Positions 25,225 to 38,210 of a stretch of DNA of 64,000 bases are shown here, one piece after another. The DNA is from Tetrahymena elliotti 4EA (taxonomy: Eukaryota > Ciliophora > Oligohymenophorea > Hymenostomatida > Tetrahymenidae), in assembly GCA_000231825.2 (NCBI GenBank), contig JH720354.1, positions 38,965-102,964 of the forward strand, in the 5' to 3' direction. Under the pieces are notes generated by a model. It did not search any database, had not been told where the DNA came from, and saw nothing but the letters and a program-made list of their open reading frames with translations. Made by a program: the position numbers and the translations under genes. Numbering within the stretch: position 1 is the stretch's first letter; every line of letters begins with the position of its first letter.

Positions 25225-28200
25225 ATGAGTGTACTCGATGAGTGCTTATAATTAATAAATTAATTTACTGAAAAAAATAGTTCTAAAGCAAAAGATATAG
25301 ATGAAACAAAATATGATTAGTTAATTAATGACTTAAAAGCATATTTATCAAAAATAAATGGAAAAAAAGAAATGAATACTATTGAAAACAGCTTATAATA
25401 ATTGTAAAAGTTATAAAGTTGCCCTAATAAAATAATTTTTAACATAATTTATGAATTTTTTATGTTTTATTTAAGAGTAGAAGAAAACTCTAAGTCTCTT
25501 AAATCAATCATGAATCCAAAGTTAATTTTAATTCTGAAAAGTAAATATTTAGAGGAGCAACACTTATGTAATATAGTCAATCATCTAGATAAAGCTATTA
25601 ACGCTCTTCATATTCTTTCTGAGTAAGATAAATTATCTACTTATGTATTATTTTTAGAGAAAATCTTTTAAGGCCACACTAAAAATCTAAACGAAATGAT
25701 TAGAATTTGCAGTAAATTAGCAGCTGAAGATAAAAAGGATTATCTCGAAGGATTAGAATTAATGATAGCCACAGAATATTAAGATAACAAGTAATAAAAG
25801 ATTAAATAAAATAATGGTGAAAGAATAGATTGTGTATCGATGCTAATTTTTGGGATAATGAATAAAATATACAACATTTAATCAGAATAGTAAATAGAAA
25901 ATGAAAACGAGGTGCTAGAAATATATAATTAAGCTGTTAAATATATTGATGATTTTCTCAAGAGTTTATTTCGCAAAGTTATTGTAGAAGGAAGCTAAGC
26001 TGCATCTTCTATATCAGTAGCCGCTTCAACCAAAAACAAAAAAGAATCTCATAAGATATAGCTATTTTTATTTAACTTTATAAATGATATTTGCAGGCAA
26101 TTATATTCATAAGAATACTCAATAACTCCTGTGATATTTAATATTTTTATTTCCATTCTTAACAGCTATATAAACCTATCCAATTATTAAAATAATCACT
26201 TTATTATTGACCTAACTAAAAACATCCTCAAAAATCTTTACAAAGACACATAAGAAATTACTTAGTTTAGTTAAGATATGCAGATTATATTTTGTTAAAA
26301 AGCACTCAAAGGCAAAAAATCGAAGCACAATGGATCAGTCTTTTGTAGTATTTGCTCAGAAATAGGATTCTTCAGTCTAAAATAGAATGAACATGAAATG
26401 TCATTTTGCTAAGAATGTTCAAATTTCGATGTTACATCTTAAAATGTTTCTTAAATAAAGAATCTATCAGACTTGATAAATAAAGAATAAACTGTTTTTT
26501 TACAAACTCTTACATATCTTTATGCTGATACTCATCACAAAACATTTAATATAAATTTCTTAGAATCAAGAAGTACTAATATCATACTACATTTTGTCTA
26601 GTAAGCCTACAACAAACCAATAAATGCTAAAAGCAAAAAAATAACTTTCTTTTTCAATAATATAACATCATAAACCAAATTTGGTAATCCTCCAGATTCC
26701 CTAGGAAGCACAGAATTAGATTTTTTAGAATTTATTTATAAGTCAAAGATATAAACTATGTTTGCAATAAATGATAAAATTGAATATTTACTAAAGTACA
26801 TTTTCGGGTTGACAAACGATAATTCAAGTATAATTAGAAACAAAGTAAAATTTAAAGATTTTTTATTTTTTTTATTTCTTGTTAAAATTAAAACTTATTT
26901 ATACATTTTATGATTTTGTTTTAGAGCTATTAACGCACTCTATGAACTTATTGTCATCAATTCATTATTCTGATTATTTTTTAATAAATAATTAAACTAG
27001 AGCTTAACTATTTTAAATGAAATAGAAGGATTCAATAGATCTCAAAGGTTTGAATAGTATATAGATATTCGTAGAAGAGATTAATAAGTGACTGTAAGAA
27101 TGACATGTTTGAAGATTTTAGAATAGCTTTATGTGTCAGAGGATCAAACTTAATTTGAAAATGATACTGAGTATAGAGAAAGGAAAGAAAGATATTTTAA
27201 AATGATTATGGATAGGTTTAATGATAAAGAAACTCAAGTTAGAGGAACGGTTTTAAGCTTTATTAGTAATAATCTCAAGACTATTGCAAATGATAACTAG
27301 CAAAAGATTAGCCTGATAAAAGAACTTGTTATTAGAATTCTAAGCGATACATAAGAATTTTAAGCTTAATCTTTGGATGTGCTAGCAAAAATATATTTCC
27401 CTTTCTTTTCAGGAAAATAAGAAGTTAAAAAAGCTGTAAATTAAAATACTTTAACAGAAATTTAAAATATTTGATAACTCAAATAATAAAAGGTAAAAAG
27501 GACAAAAAAAGAAACAAAAAAGAATTAAAATGTTTTGAATATAGAAGAGGAAAAAACATTAGAGAATATAATAGAGCTATAAAAATTGTATGAAATCAAT
27601 ACAGATATTATGGTAAGAATCTTTAGCCATTTCCAAGAAAATTAAATAGAATCTGCTTCAATTCTAAACACATTACTTCAAATTAGCTTAAAAATTTTGG
27701 AAGAAATAATTTCTGATAAAAAAGAGAGAAGATTTGTTTTAGAAATCATAGAAGTCTTATCCAGAATGAAAAATATCTTTGATATATTTTAAGAATTCTA
27801 AATATTTATTTAGTATTTTGATTAGCTTGTTTTAGAAAGGAATTCTATCCCTGTCTACAATAAGGAACAAAGAGCAGAAACCAATCTATGCATGATAATT
27901 ATCTTAGATATTATTATCAATATGTTTTAAAGAAATACAATCGTCTCTAACCCATAAATCAAAAAGTAAACTCTTCAATAATTATTTATTTTAAATTTTT
28001 GTTCTCATTATATATTAAAATGAGACGAATTAAGATCTAAAATATTAACAATAAAAAAATAATGGGGTATTTTTTTTCTTATTTAACTGAATAAAGTAAA
28101 AAAAGAAATAGTTCTAGAATCATTTAATCATAAAAAGCATTCATTTTTATTTTATTAAAAATGATAAATTTAATTAATTTTTTCTAAGTTTCTTTGCATT

Positions 28201-30785
28201 CTTTACAAATTAATTAATTACCATAGTATTTACATCCCAAACAAATAAATCAAGGCATTTAGCTGCACCTTTTGCAAAATGTTGAATTTGAAAAAATCAT
28301 TATTTTATTGATTCAATGCATTTTTTAAAGCTCAATGAATTTAGTATTCCATATTCAAAAAAATAAATAAATCAAAGCAAAAATTGTTTTTAATTTCGAA
28401 GAATAAGCTATTAACTATTTTTATAATTTCTAAACGATGTTTAAAAAGTATTAATTCAACAAAAGATGTTATTACCATTTTGTGAAAAATTATTCCACAG
28501 TTTAAAGATGAAATGTGTTTACATTTTTATTTAAACATTAATTTTCCTTTCTTTTCTCTTTAAATTAAATTGTCAAAATTAAAAAAATATTTTGATAAAA
28601 AAGTTAAATTTCCAAGATTGAAGATAAATTATTGAACTTAATTTAGAAGGAGGGCAATGTTTAAGTCCTTAAGAAATTAGTTTAGTTGAGTGCTTATTCG
28701 ATTAACTACTCAACTTAAAATATTCAAAAAATATTAGATATATTTAAGTAGAGATATGCCTTTTTAAAAAATGTTTCTGATATGTAAAATATCAGTTAGA
28801 AGATTAATTCTGGAGAATAAAATGAAAGTGAAATACTCATTTTTAAGTTAACTATGAGTATGTATATTGTATCTATTTACTCTTTTCATTTTATGAATGG
28901 CTCCTTTTAAGCTCTTAGCATTAATTTAAAGGATGTTCTTGCTTTGTTATTATTCTATCTTTCTATTCAAAACGAAAGAATATAAGCAGCCAGCTTTGAA
29001 AATATTTCTATGCTTTGGGAGAAAGAATATGATTTAATATTTAGTTGTTAAGACATACTTTAGGAAATAATAATTAACAAGTCAACTTCTTCTAAACTTT
29101 TAATTACAATTTATACAATTTTTGATAAATACATTCTGAAGCATTCTAACTAAATAAAAAAGAAAATCAACTCATAGATTACAGTAAAAAATGCAATGGT
29201 TGAAGAGTAAATTTCATTTTAGTTTTTAAAATATTTTTTGGAAGATTAACAAAATTTTAACAAATATATTTTTAATTTAAAAAGAAACAAAGAGAATAAT
29301 AACAGGAAAAGCATTGATTAAGAACTAGAGCATATAACTTCAGTAATTAGGGATTTGACTATTAAGAGTTATGAATAGGGATTACAAAATCCAGATTAAA
29401 TGGTCAAGAAGACAATACTAAGACTACTTAATCTTTTAGTGAATGAAAATTTAATTATTTTTCAATAGGTTGGAGCTAATATCATTTGTCTTGTATGTGA
29501 TCCTGACATTCTAATTAGAACTCTTGCCAATTCTATAGTCTAAGAAGAGTGTCTTAGAAATAAATATTCAATAGATAAGTGTTTAAAGGCAGGGTTAAGA
29601 AAAAGTGCAGTTTTTATAGATTAGAATTACAAACAATTTACCATAACTGAAGGAAATGAGGATAAATGCTAATCTCTTTTTGAAAGAATAAATACAGTTC
29701 TTAAATTAAAAGACACTCCTGATAAAGATACAAATATTTTTTCTAAAAGGGTTTGTGATATTTTAAATGAAATAGATGAATGGAGTTATGAAGATCATGA
29801 AGTAGCCTTTTTCATAATGCAAGTTATTATTAGTTTAAATCAAGTCACTCATGGAGATATTTTAATCTTCTTAAATGGAATGAAGTCTGTTTCTGAAAAG
29901 GTTTATTATGAAGTCAAAGATTTCCTTAAAAGAGCAATAAATAATTAAATTGATCAATTTGAAGATGATGATTAAGAGAATGAAAAGGCTTTTATAAAAG
30001 CAAACATTTTGTTGATGTGTCTTGTTACTAGCCACATTCTTATCATCTAGTCGAGCTTATTTGTTGGAAAGTATTAGCAAATTGATAGTTTCATATAAAA
30101 ATTAAGTTCATCTTATCTTGAAGAAGCGGTGTTGCTAGATTAAGATGCTAATAATAGAAATTCCGATGTATAACAGCAACTTAAAGTTAAGTGGGTTAAA
30201 AAATTTAATGGAAACAGAGGTCTTTTAGATAGTCTTTCCGATTTGTTCTTGGAATAAATGAGAGATTTTGATTGTTCAAATGAAACAGAATTAAAAATGC
30301 TGAGGAAAAAAATAAAACATCTATTTTATGATTATGTAGAGAGTGACATTTTGAAAATATTAGATCTAACATACACAGATACAGACAAAAATCTTAATTC
30401 AGATATCAAAAGTAAAGAAACTACAAAGTTAAACTAAAGAGGAAAGCCAAGCAAAATCTATGACATAGCAAAGGCAAGTACTAAACATAGAAATATACAA
30501 AAGTAAAATTCTCACAAATCAACTAATAACAGTGAGTCAAGTTATCATTCATGTAAAGGAAGCAAAAGTTCAAACCATTAAGATGTAGATTACAGTAGAA
30601 TTTCTCACAAAAGTGCCTCCTCATAAATATCCAACCCATTCAAAATGAATTTAAGAAATAGGCAAAATGTAAAAAGAAATAGTAAAATTCAAGAAGACTA
30701 TTCAGACAGTTATTCAGATGAAGACTCAAAATAAAATAATAGAAGCAATAAAGAAAATGATGATTTTGATGAGGACTACTAATGA
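25225..30785 (+). CDS. Condensin subunit D (CAP-D2/D3-like HEAT protein)
   Basis: Four exons encode 1569 residues: 25225-26844, 27001-27435, 27493-27965, 28604-30785. Phases agree at each junction (0, 0, 2). Condensin D subunits are HEAT-repeat proteins that join SMC2/SMC4 and the kleisin to compact chromosomes. Supporting phrases are RDQQVTVRMTCLKILEQLYV then MDRFNDKETQVRGTVLSFI (about 560-620), matching the D-subunit pattern of a paired HEAT with VRxxxL, and LQNPDQMVKKTILRLLNLLV then ICLVCDPDILIRTLANSI (about 1085-1140). The downstream YKQFTITEGNEDKCQSLFER recalls CAP-D3. Residues 374-398 hold an unusual CxxC-x17-CxxC, possibly zinc-binding. The tail (from about 1450) is Ser/Asn/Lys-rich and ends acidic. 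The in-frame TGA at 27472 is removed by a 57-nt intron. Intron 3 is 638 nt, so a two-gene alternative exists, but exon 4 has no suitable ATG and its start continues the HEAT pattern. Confidence 0.72.
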
Positions 30786-31751
30786 TATTTGTATTTTACA
30801 TCAGAAGATAATCCATAAAAAGATGTTAAAAAGAAAGAAAGAAAATTAAACAATAACTAATTAAACTCTATATATTATAAAATATTTTACATTAAAATTA
30901 TTAATTATATCAAATCTTGTATTCATTCATTTTTCTTATTATATTTAAAGCATTTAGATCATTTATATATTTTGTTCTGTTTTATTGTCTTTTTGGTAAA
31001 TTTGATAATTTAAGATTGGTAGATGCAAGATTTTAAAGATATTTTCGATAATTATTGATGTAACCAATTTCTTAATTAATTTTTCAATTTTGAGTGTAAT
31101 TATAATTATGTAATTAATTTTTCTTCTTTTTTTACAGTAAAATAAGAGATGTAAATCTTAATTAAATTACATTTTGATCTAATCTTACTGTGGCGTATGT
31201 ATGTATGTCTGTATGTACATAAACAATCCAATTTCTTTAAAGCTTAAAAATGAAAATTGAAGATCTACTTAGGAATTTGGCAAATCATCAAGGACATCAC
31301 CATGAATACTGCAAATCATTATTTTAATTGTATACACTTTAAATTATCTCTATTTACTAAATATTTTACACTTTTAAATAAAATTATAATACTCAAAAGT
31401 AAAAAAATACTATCAAATACCAGCCATAATAAAAATTTTACATTTCAAAAGTAAATAATTTTATATAAAATTGGATGATCTGCTTAAAGCATGAATCTTT
31501 TTAGAAAAAATATTCATAAGAGCTAATATTTGTTTAGTATTTAATAGGAAATAACTCATTTTTTGTAAATTGTTTGAATAATTTATTTTTTTTACAGTTT
31601 GAAATTAAGAAAATTCATGAAACATGTTTAAATTCTGATCATAATTTAAAAGAAAATTTAGTGAAAAGGATAACGAACATACAAAAGTTAAAACACAAAT
31701 TGCTTATTATTTCAATAAAACTCATTCACTAATATGAAGTATAATTTTCAT
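30786..31751. other. AT-rich convergent intergenic region
   Basis: It separates two convergent genes. A short TATG/TGTA microsatellite lies at about 31195-31220. The open frame at 31257-31454 contains no recognisable motif and is not supported. Confidence 0.55.
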
Positions 31752-34018
31752 TCATTCATAATTTTCCACTATCGGCTTTTTAATGCTGTCATTTTTTGCT
31801 TCGAGTATTTCAGGAATATCTTAAATATCTGGTAGTTAAAATGTTTCTTTTGATAAAAATATGCAAATACAACTAAGCATTCCTACTATACCCAACACAT
31901 ATAGAGGGTCTATCCCAATTTCTGTAGCAAAGTTCTACAAATATGGACTGAGCACACTACCTGTATTTTTAAAATGAATTAAATTAATCAATAGGAGGAA
32001 TTCTAAATGTTTTACCTATATTTGAAAATGCCGTTATGAATCCATAACCAATAGATTTCAATGTAATTGGGAAAGCCTCACCAATTTATATGAGTAAGAA
32101 ACTAATTATTAATAAAGAGTAAAAATAAAATTTATTAAATTTTAGATTAGATATTGTATATTTTTTACCTGAATGAAAAAGAAACTATAAAACGAGCTAG
32201 GCAAGTAAAAACCATTTGTAAATCTTTTTGGTAGCAACTATCAGTGCAACTATTTGGAACTTAAAAGATTGCATCAAGTATCAAGAAGCAAGAAGTAACA
32301 AAAAGGGTAATTATACCCCATTTTCTTCTCCTTAATTTTGAACATATTCTATCTTTTTTAGATAGTTTAAAATAGATTTTATTATATTATTTGTCTTTAG
32401 AACAAATAAGAATAGATCATAATTTAATTATGTTTTGAGTAACTAAAACTAGTGTTTATATCATATAAACTTTTTTATTTTATATTACCTGAAGCAAGAT
32501 AACCAACTAACTCTGAAATTCCAATGTAAAGACAATTCTACTAGAAAGTAAAACCTACTGAGTCCAAAGACAACTAGGTACCATAATATAAAGAAGATAA
32601 AAAGAACAAAGCAAACATTAAAGGAAACAATATTATTCTTTATGATCTGTAAGCAAAAATATCATAATATGTGTATTTCTTTTTTGACTGTTTACTTTCT
32701 ACCTAAATTCCTTCATTTTACTAGTTAGGAGATTTTAAGTTTTCAACTGTTATTGGGCATTCCTTGCCATTGGCTTTTGCAATCTTTTAAAGAACTTCTA
32801 CACATTTTTATTTATTTTTCAATATCAAAAATCTAATATTATAAAATAAAATGGATTATTCTTTGAAGTATTTCAAATTATTTTTATATCATTTTAATGG
32901 GATTTACCTTGGTTAATCATCTATCAAAAAGAAACTTAAAAGCCACAAGGCTGCAGAAGGTATTGCGAAGAAATAAAGAATTTAATGTCTCCAATTTTCT
33001 GTAATCATGATGATGAAATAAATGGATATTTAGCCTAAGCTGCTGGTCGCATAAGCAACAGTAATTCCCATGACTCTGTAAGTGGCTATTTTTGAATTAA
33101 ATAAAGTGAGTCATGTAGAGTTATGGGATATTTATGATCTTTTGATGTTGTTGGATCAATTCAATTTTGTAAAATTTTGAAGAAAAAAAGGTGAAGTAGA
33201 GTAAATTAGTTATTTAGTGATCTCAAAAAATACAAACTAACATTTGATGTCTCAAATGAAACTATCTATAAAAATAATCTTTTACCACTCAATTCATTCA
33301 TTTAGACAAGAAAAAGAATCAGTAAACAGTTATAACCTAAACCTATGCCAAATTATGATATTATTAGTAATGCTACACTTTGAGTAACGCCATAAAGTAT
33401 GGCAAAAAGAGCACCAAATCCCCAGACAAATATGATACATTTCTTACGACTGAAATTATCAGAAAATAGATTTACAATTAATAGTCCTACAGCAGCTCCA
33501 ACCATTCCAATAGATTATAATAGATTTCTCAGTTACAAATTATCACAGTAAAGCTCAAATTCAGTAACAGCAGATGCCATTTTATCAGAATCTACTCTAG
33601 ATCCTGCATCACAACCTCCCTAATTAGTTAATCAATAAATTAGTTAAAAATGTTAATATATGGCTACTTATGTAATTATTTACATCTGTTTCAGTGCATG
33701 AAGAACCATCTGAGCATGTGAATGAAGGAGGATATGTTGTAGATGGAACTAAAAAAAACATGTAGCTCAAGCAGATGAACATTGACCAGATAAAAACGAT
33801 TGACCTCTTTTGGTACCAATTAGTATCTCCAACAAGTTACATTGCCTTTTCAAATATAATCAGATTGTAAGCATAAAACAAGCAACATTATTTGATAAAT
33901 AAAAAAATAATTTTTAAGTTTTGAATACTTCTTCAATGTCATATGATTTTTGAATGCTTGATAAGGTATCATCATCCTCATCTTAAATTTTACCATTTTC
34001 TGGTTTTATGTCAGTCAT
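31752..34018 (-). CDS. MFS transporter, organic-cation/SLC22-like
   Basis: Eight exons in phase encode 528 residues: 34018-33929, 33845-33684, 33619-33286, 33085-32908, 32832-32489, 32352-32169, 32101-32016, 31960-31752. The layout is that of organic cation/anion transporters: a short acidic N-terminus (GKIQDEDDDTLSSI), TM1, a Cys-containing extracellular loop, TM2 and the first MFS signature SDNFSRKKCIIFVW. TM3-6 follow, including MITENWRHQILYFF, then a charged central loop after FFLIDDQPRFL. TM7-8 lead to the second signature SDRICSKLRRRKWG, then TM9-12 with IGEAFPITLKSIGYG and FLSKETFQLPD, equivalent to the TElyPT and PETxxLPD motifs. Using the 32353 acceptor is what restores the second signature, which supports that splice. 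It should be a 12-helix secondary transporter in the plasma or an organelle membrane; the substrate cannot be told. Homologous proteins also include general sugar porters. Confidence 0.85.
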
Positions 34019-36956
34019 TTTAAGATATTTATATATTTTTTTATAATCAATGTTTGAAAGTTAATATAATTATTATTTGAAATCAGATTACTGTTTTTAA
34101 AAAGTCAAAGATTATTTAAAAGATAAATATATCTAAATTTATTAATTTTGCTTAACTCTAAGTTGTTGTTTATAATAATAAATTACTTGTTTACATCTCT
34201 TAATTTACATCTTCAAACAAGATCTAAACCTAATCTATTTTTCAAATTAATTAATTTTCCTGATGAATTTCTGATAAAACTTCCATTTTAATTATTTTGC
34301 TGAATAATTAAATAAGTTCAAAATTAATTATATTTGTTGCTTGTTACAGATAATTACACCACAAAATTCATTAAAATATCTTCATAATTTCTTTACTTTT
34401 TTTAATATTTTATGTAAAGAAAAAAATTAGTTACTTTAAAATATTTATTATTTTTATCTTTTTTGAAATTATTTTTATCAACGATCAAAAAATATATAAC
34501 TTATGTTGTGAAAGCTTAATTTTTTTAATTAAGTAGAGTCTATTTTATCATCATCTTTTTTATTTTTATTTATATTTCATAATGTTCCCATTAAGCTCTT
34601 ATTTTTCTTTGGAGACATTAAAAATAATTACCCACTTAATTTCTTATTTTTCTTTGGAGACATTAAAAATAATTACCCTATTTATTCCACTTAATTTTTT
34701 AACTTCTTTTAAGCTTATTAACATCTCAAAAGAAGAAATATATTTATTGTATAAAAATAATTCTAATTCTTCTATATATTTAGTATTATTTATGTTATTT
34801 TAGATATAAATCTAGGTGCAAAATCAATAATTTGTATGGAATTATTAAAGCTGATACTTGATCAGTTGTTTTTCAATTTAATTTTAAGTAGATGATAAAC
34901 TTTTTATTTTTTAAAGTAATAAATATTAAAAATAAACCATAATAATAAAATAGAATAATTTTTTCAAATATCAATTTAATATTAAAAATAAATAAATAAA
35001 TATGGCTAAAAATTCACTCACTATTTTAATTTTATTTAATTATTCTTCAAATTATCTATTTTGATAAAATTAAATTTTAAAATAAATTACTTGTTAATTA
35101 AAGAGTATACTTAGATATTTTGTTTCTAAAAGATAATATTTACTGTAGTTTATTTAATCTGGTATGTACTGTTTTATTAATAAATAGTAAAATCATAGAT
35201 AAATATGAATTTGGAAATGACATAATATAAAATCTAATCCAACCAGCAAGGGTAAAAATTTATTTATAGATGGTAGTTCATCAGCAAATTTTTTAATCCA
35301 AATATAACTTATTAAAGCCTTTTAATTCATAGAAATCACTAATAAAATATAGATTTAGATTATTATCCTATCATGGATTTGGATTGGATCTGGCTAGATT
35401 TATAAAATCCAATATTTTTAAATTGATTACACTAAATATCCAATAAGTTTGTTATTATTTTATATTTGATATTGATAATCTGTGGCTTATGTTAAAGAAT
35501 ATCTAAATTAAAGATTTTCAACAAATAAGAAATTATTTCTTTTAATCTTTATATGAAATTTTAAATAGAATCCAATAATTTCTAAAATCAAAAATAATAT
35601 TTTAAAATTGTACTTCAAAAACACTTTTTAATAAAATTAACTTAAGAAGTATTTAATTAAAAATTGTAGCTAAGCAATTCTAATTGTAGTATTTAATCAG
35701 CTAATACAATTTGAGTATGTTTTTCATTATTTCTAGTAATTATTATTTAATAAAAGCTTTCAGTTTTACCACTATATAAATTAATTGTTTGATTGTAAAT
35801 TATTTTAACGAATATGATTGAGGGTAATGTTATTTAATACAAGAAAACAAACACATTACACATAGAAAAAATAACAAAATTATTTCGAAATGATTTAATT
35901 GTTTTGAATAAAATAAAAATAGATTTTTTAAAAAAAATACTTAAAAAAACATAATTGTGCTATCAAGCTAAAGTATGATCAGTGATTTTCCTAAATTAAT
36001 AGAAAAAGAAAATTAATTAAAGGTCAGTAAAATTTCTAAAAAATGGTTATGAAAACAAAGCAAATGTTTACTAGATAGTGTTTTATGAATACAAATTTTA
36101 AGATGGAGAAGAATTTATTATTTGATAAAAAAATTGTCAAATTTTCCCCTTGTATTCTTATTTAATTTTTGTAATTATTTTGAAAATTAATTAAAACCAA
36201 AAAAAAAAGAAAGAAAGTAAAAAAATCTTTGAAAAACTTTGAATAAAGTACTAATTGTTATCTCAAATATTTAAAAATTGTATAGAAAATATTGATTTTT
36301 AAAGAGATCTATTCTTGTTTAAATCTACAGAAAACAAATAAAATATTCATGGTTTTTATGATTTTTAAAATAATGAATATGTGTGGAAAAAATTTGGTAG
36401 GATTTATTCATAAAAATAACTGCTAACTGAAATAAAATTTTAATTAATATGAATTTACAAATATATACTTGGTTAAAATAGATTTTACTTCTTGATTTTT
36501 TTCAAATATTTATTTACAAATTAAATAAAATTTGAACAGGAAGCTTGATTATAATTCAATAATTATTCTTTGTTAATTAGTAAAAATTTAAAATTTATAT
36601 AAAATAGATAAGTAGATAGGTGAGATAATTTTGTGAAGATAGTAAATACGATAAATTATATTGTTTTATTATTTTATTTTCTACTAACTTTTTAATAAAA
36701 TTTGCATTATTAAGTATTCTTGAATTTATTCACTTGCTTCCTTAAAGAACGTAATAATTTTAAAGGAGTTTATTGGTTCTTGATTCATTTATGCTTCAAA
36801 AAAATGTTTGTTACTTTTATACAATATTCATTAAATTGTTAATTATTTATTAAATGATCAATCAATAGATTGATTTATAGATTAATAGTTAGTTAGTTAG
36901 TTTATTTGTTTGTTTGTTAATTATTTATTTATTTAGATTAGTAAGATAATAATTTT
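34019..36956. other. 2.9 kb AT-rich intergenic region
   Basis: No supported gene. It holds an exact 37-nt duplication at 34597-34678 and a (TTAG/TTTG/TTTA) tetranucleotide tract at about 36886-36938. A tiny spliced frame at 35975-36125 is discussed under findings. Confidence 0.55.
34597..34678. repeat. Exact 37-nt direct repeat, two copies, 45-nt period
   Basis: Copies at 34597-34633 and 34642-34678 both run from TCTTATTTTTCTTTGGAGAC to AATTACCC with no mismatch. The linker between them is 8 nt. The open frame 34582-34803 is created by this duplication and is not taken as a gene. Confidence 0.9.
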
Positions 36957-38210
36957 TCACTTTTATTAATTTAGATGGCGATATCCGCATGTTCTTGATT
37001 TTATTTCTCTCTCTTTTATTTCATGCATTTTTTCTCTTTTATGAATTTTTTTCAAGGCTTTTTTATAAAATTTAGACAAGAAATTTTCACTTTAGATACT
37101 GTATTCAAAATCCTAGTCAAATGTCTACATATACCTCTGTAATTCATCAAACTGTTTTCTAATTCCAAGAACTTTTTAAACTTAAAATGGTTATATATCA
37201 TATTCAGAAACTACTATGAAATCATCACACTATATTTCAGGGTCATATTGCAACTCTGGAGGATATTTAATTTGGCATACTTTAAACTGGACAGGAGCGT
37301 AAACAGAAATGTTGTCATAAGTTAGAATATTAAAATTCTATTCAAAGTAAGAAGTTTAGCCATGAAGTATGTAATTCATATACACCTTTTAGATAGTAGC
37401 TCTGGAATCGTAGCTAAACATATCAAGCTAACTTTTTTTGAGAGCAACTCTTGCTTATTGATCTTCATCAGCACCCAAAAGGTAAATCAACTCCTTAGAT
37501 TTTGCAAGGTAAGAAAGATGCATAGATTTGTTGATGATGCAAAAAGAATATCCTGCTATATTAGCAAACAGATCTTATTTATTATCTTTTTTAGTCATAA
37601 AATTTTCTTAAGAGTAATTTTACATGTATTCTTATCTTTTTTATTTAATTTTCATCATGTATTCCATATCATCATTATTTCGTTCTAATATTCTTGTTAT
37701 TATATCACTAAAAATAGCTTGCTTGATATTCATTTAGCGAAGCATTTCTGCAAACTCTTTATACTTAGTAGCTTATTGAGACTCAAGCAATTAGATGCTG
37801 TAATTTATATCTATGTCAGGGTTTTCTTTTTCAGGCATGTGGAAACTTAAGTAGCCGCACTTTTTTTCTACTTTATAAACAGGCTTAATATTGTGCAAAA
37901 GATCAAATCCACGAAAACATTCATCTTATTATTGTTCAATAGTTGCACCACTATCAAGGTCAACCAAAAGGTCAAATATATTAACATGTGAAAGTTTTTA
38001 TTGCATTTTATTAATATATAACTCATAAAAGAATTTACTTTTATCATCTCTGTAAGCTACATCATATTCCTTAGCAACAAGTATTTAATCACTATTGTAG
38101 TTATCTTCATCTTCTTCATTTTTGACTTTGCTTTTGCTTTTTGATGAATTGACACATTTCAATGATTTTGTCTTGCTTAACTCATCACAAATATCTTCTT
38201 CCTCCATCAT
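36957..38210 (-). CDS. Protein with PAS-like segment, function unknown
   Basis: One exon of 418 codons (417 residues) runs from the ATG-ATG at 38205-38210 to TGA at 36957-36959 and includes many TAA/TAG Gln codons. Residues 1-45 are acidic and Lys/Ser-rich. About 45-210 is mixed α/β with a helical part. About 215-345 reads like a PAS fold: AGYSFCIINKSMHLSYL, LIYLLGADEDQQARVAL, ILHGQTSYFEQNFNILTYDN and a closing CDDFIVVSEYDI, in the usual order of strand, helix, strand and strand. The C-terminus is a basic helix (KKALKKIHKREKMHEIKERE). No DNA-binding domain was recognised. The frame is open for about 80 nt upstream of the chosen ATG without another ATG, so an extra 5' exon is possible. The PAS assignment is inference from pattern only. 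Confidence 0.7.

Noticed and set aside
31195..31220. TATG/TGTA microsatellite (also at about 43702 and 36886)
   Set aside because: Simple-sequence tracts are ordinary in AT-rich intergenic DNA and are not worth separate findings.
37420..37440. Apparent frameshift in the PAS-like gene
   Set aside because: Recounting the T-run (seven T) restores one continuous frame, so there is no lesion.
37362..37688. 108-residue plus-strand ORF
   Set aside because: It is antisense to the PAS-like minus-strand gene, which has a much longer frame with Gln read-through and better composition.
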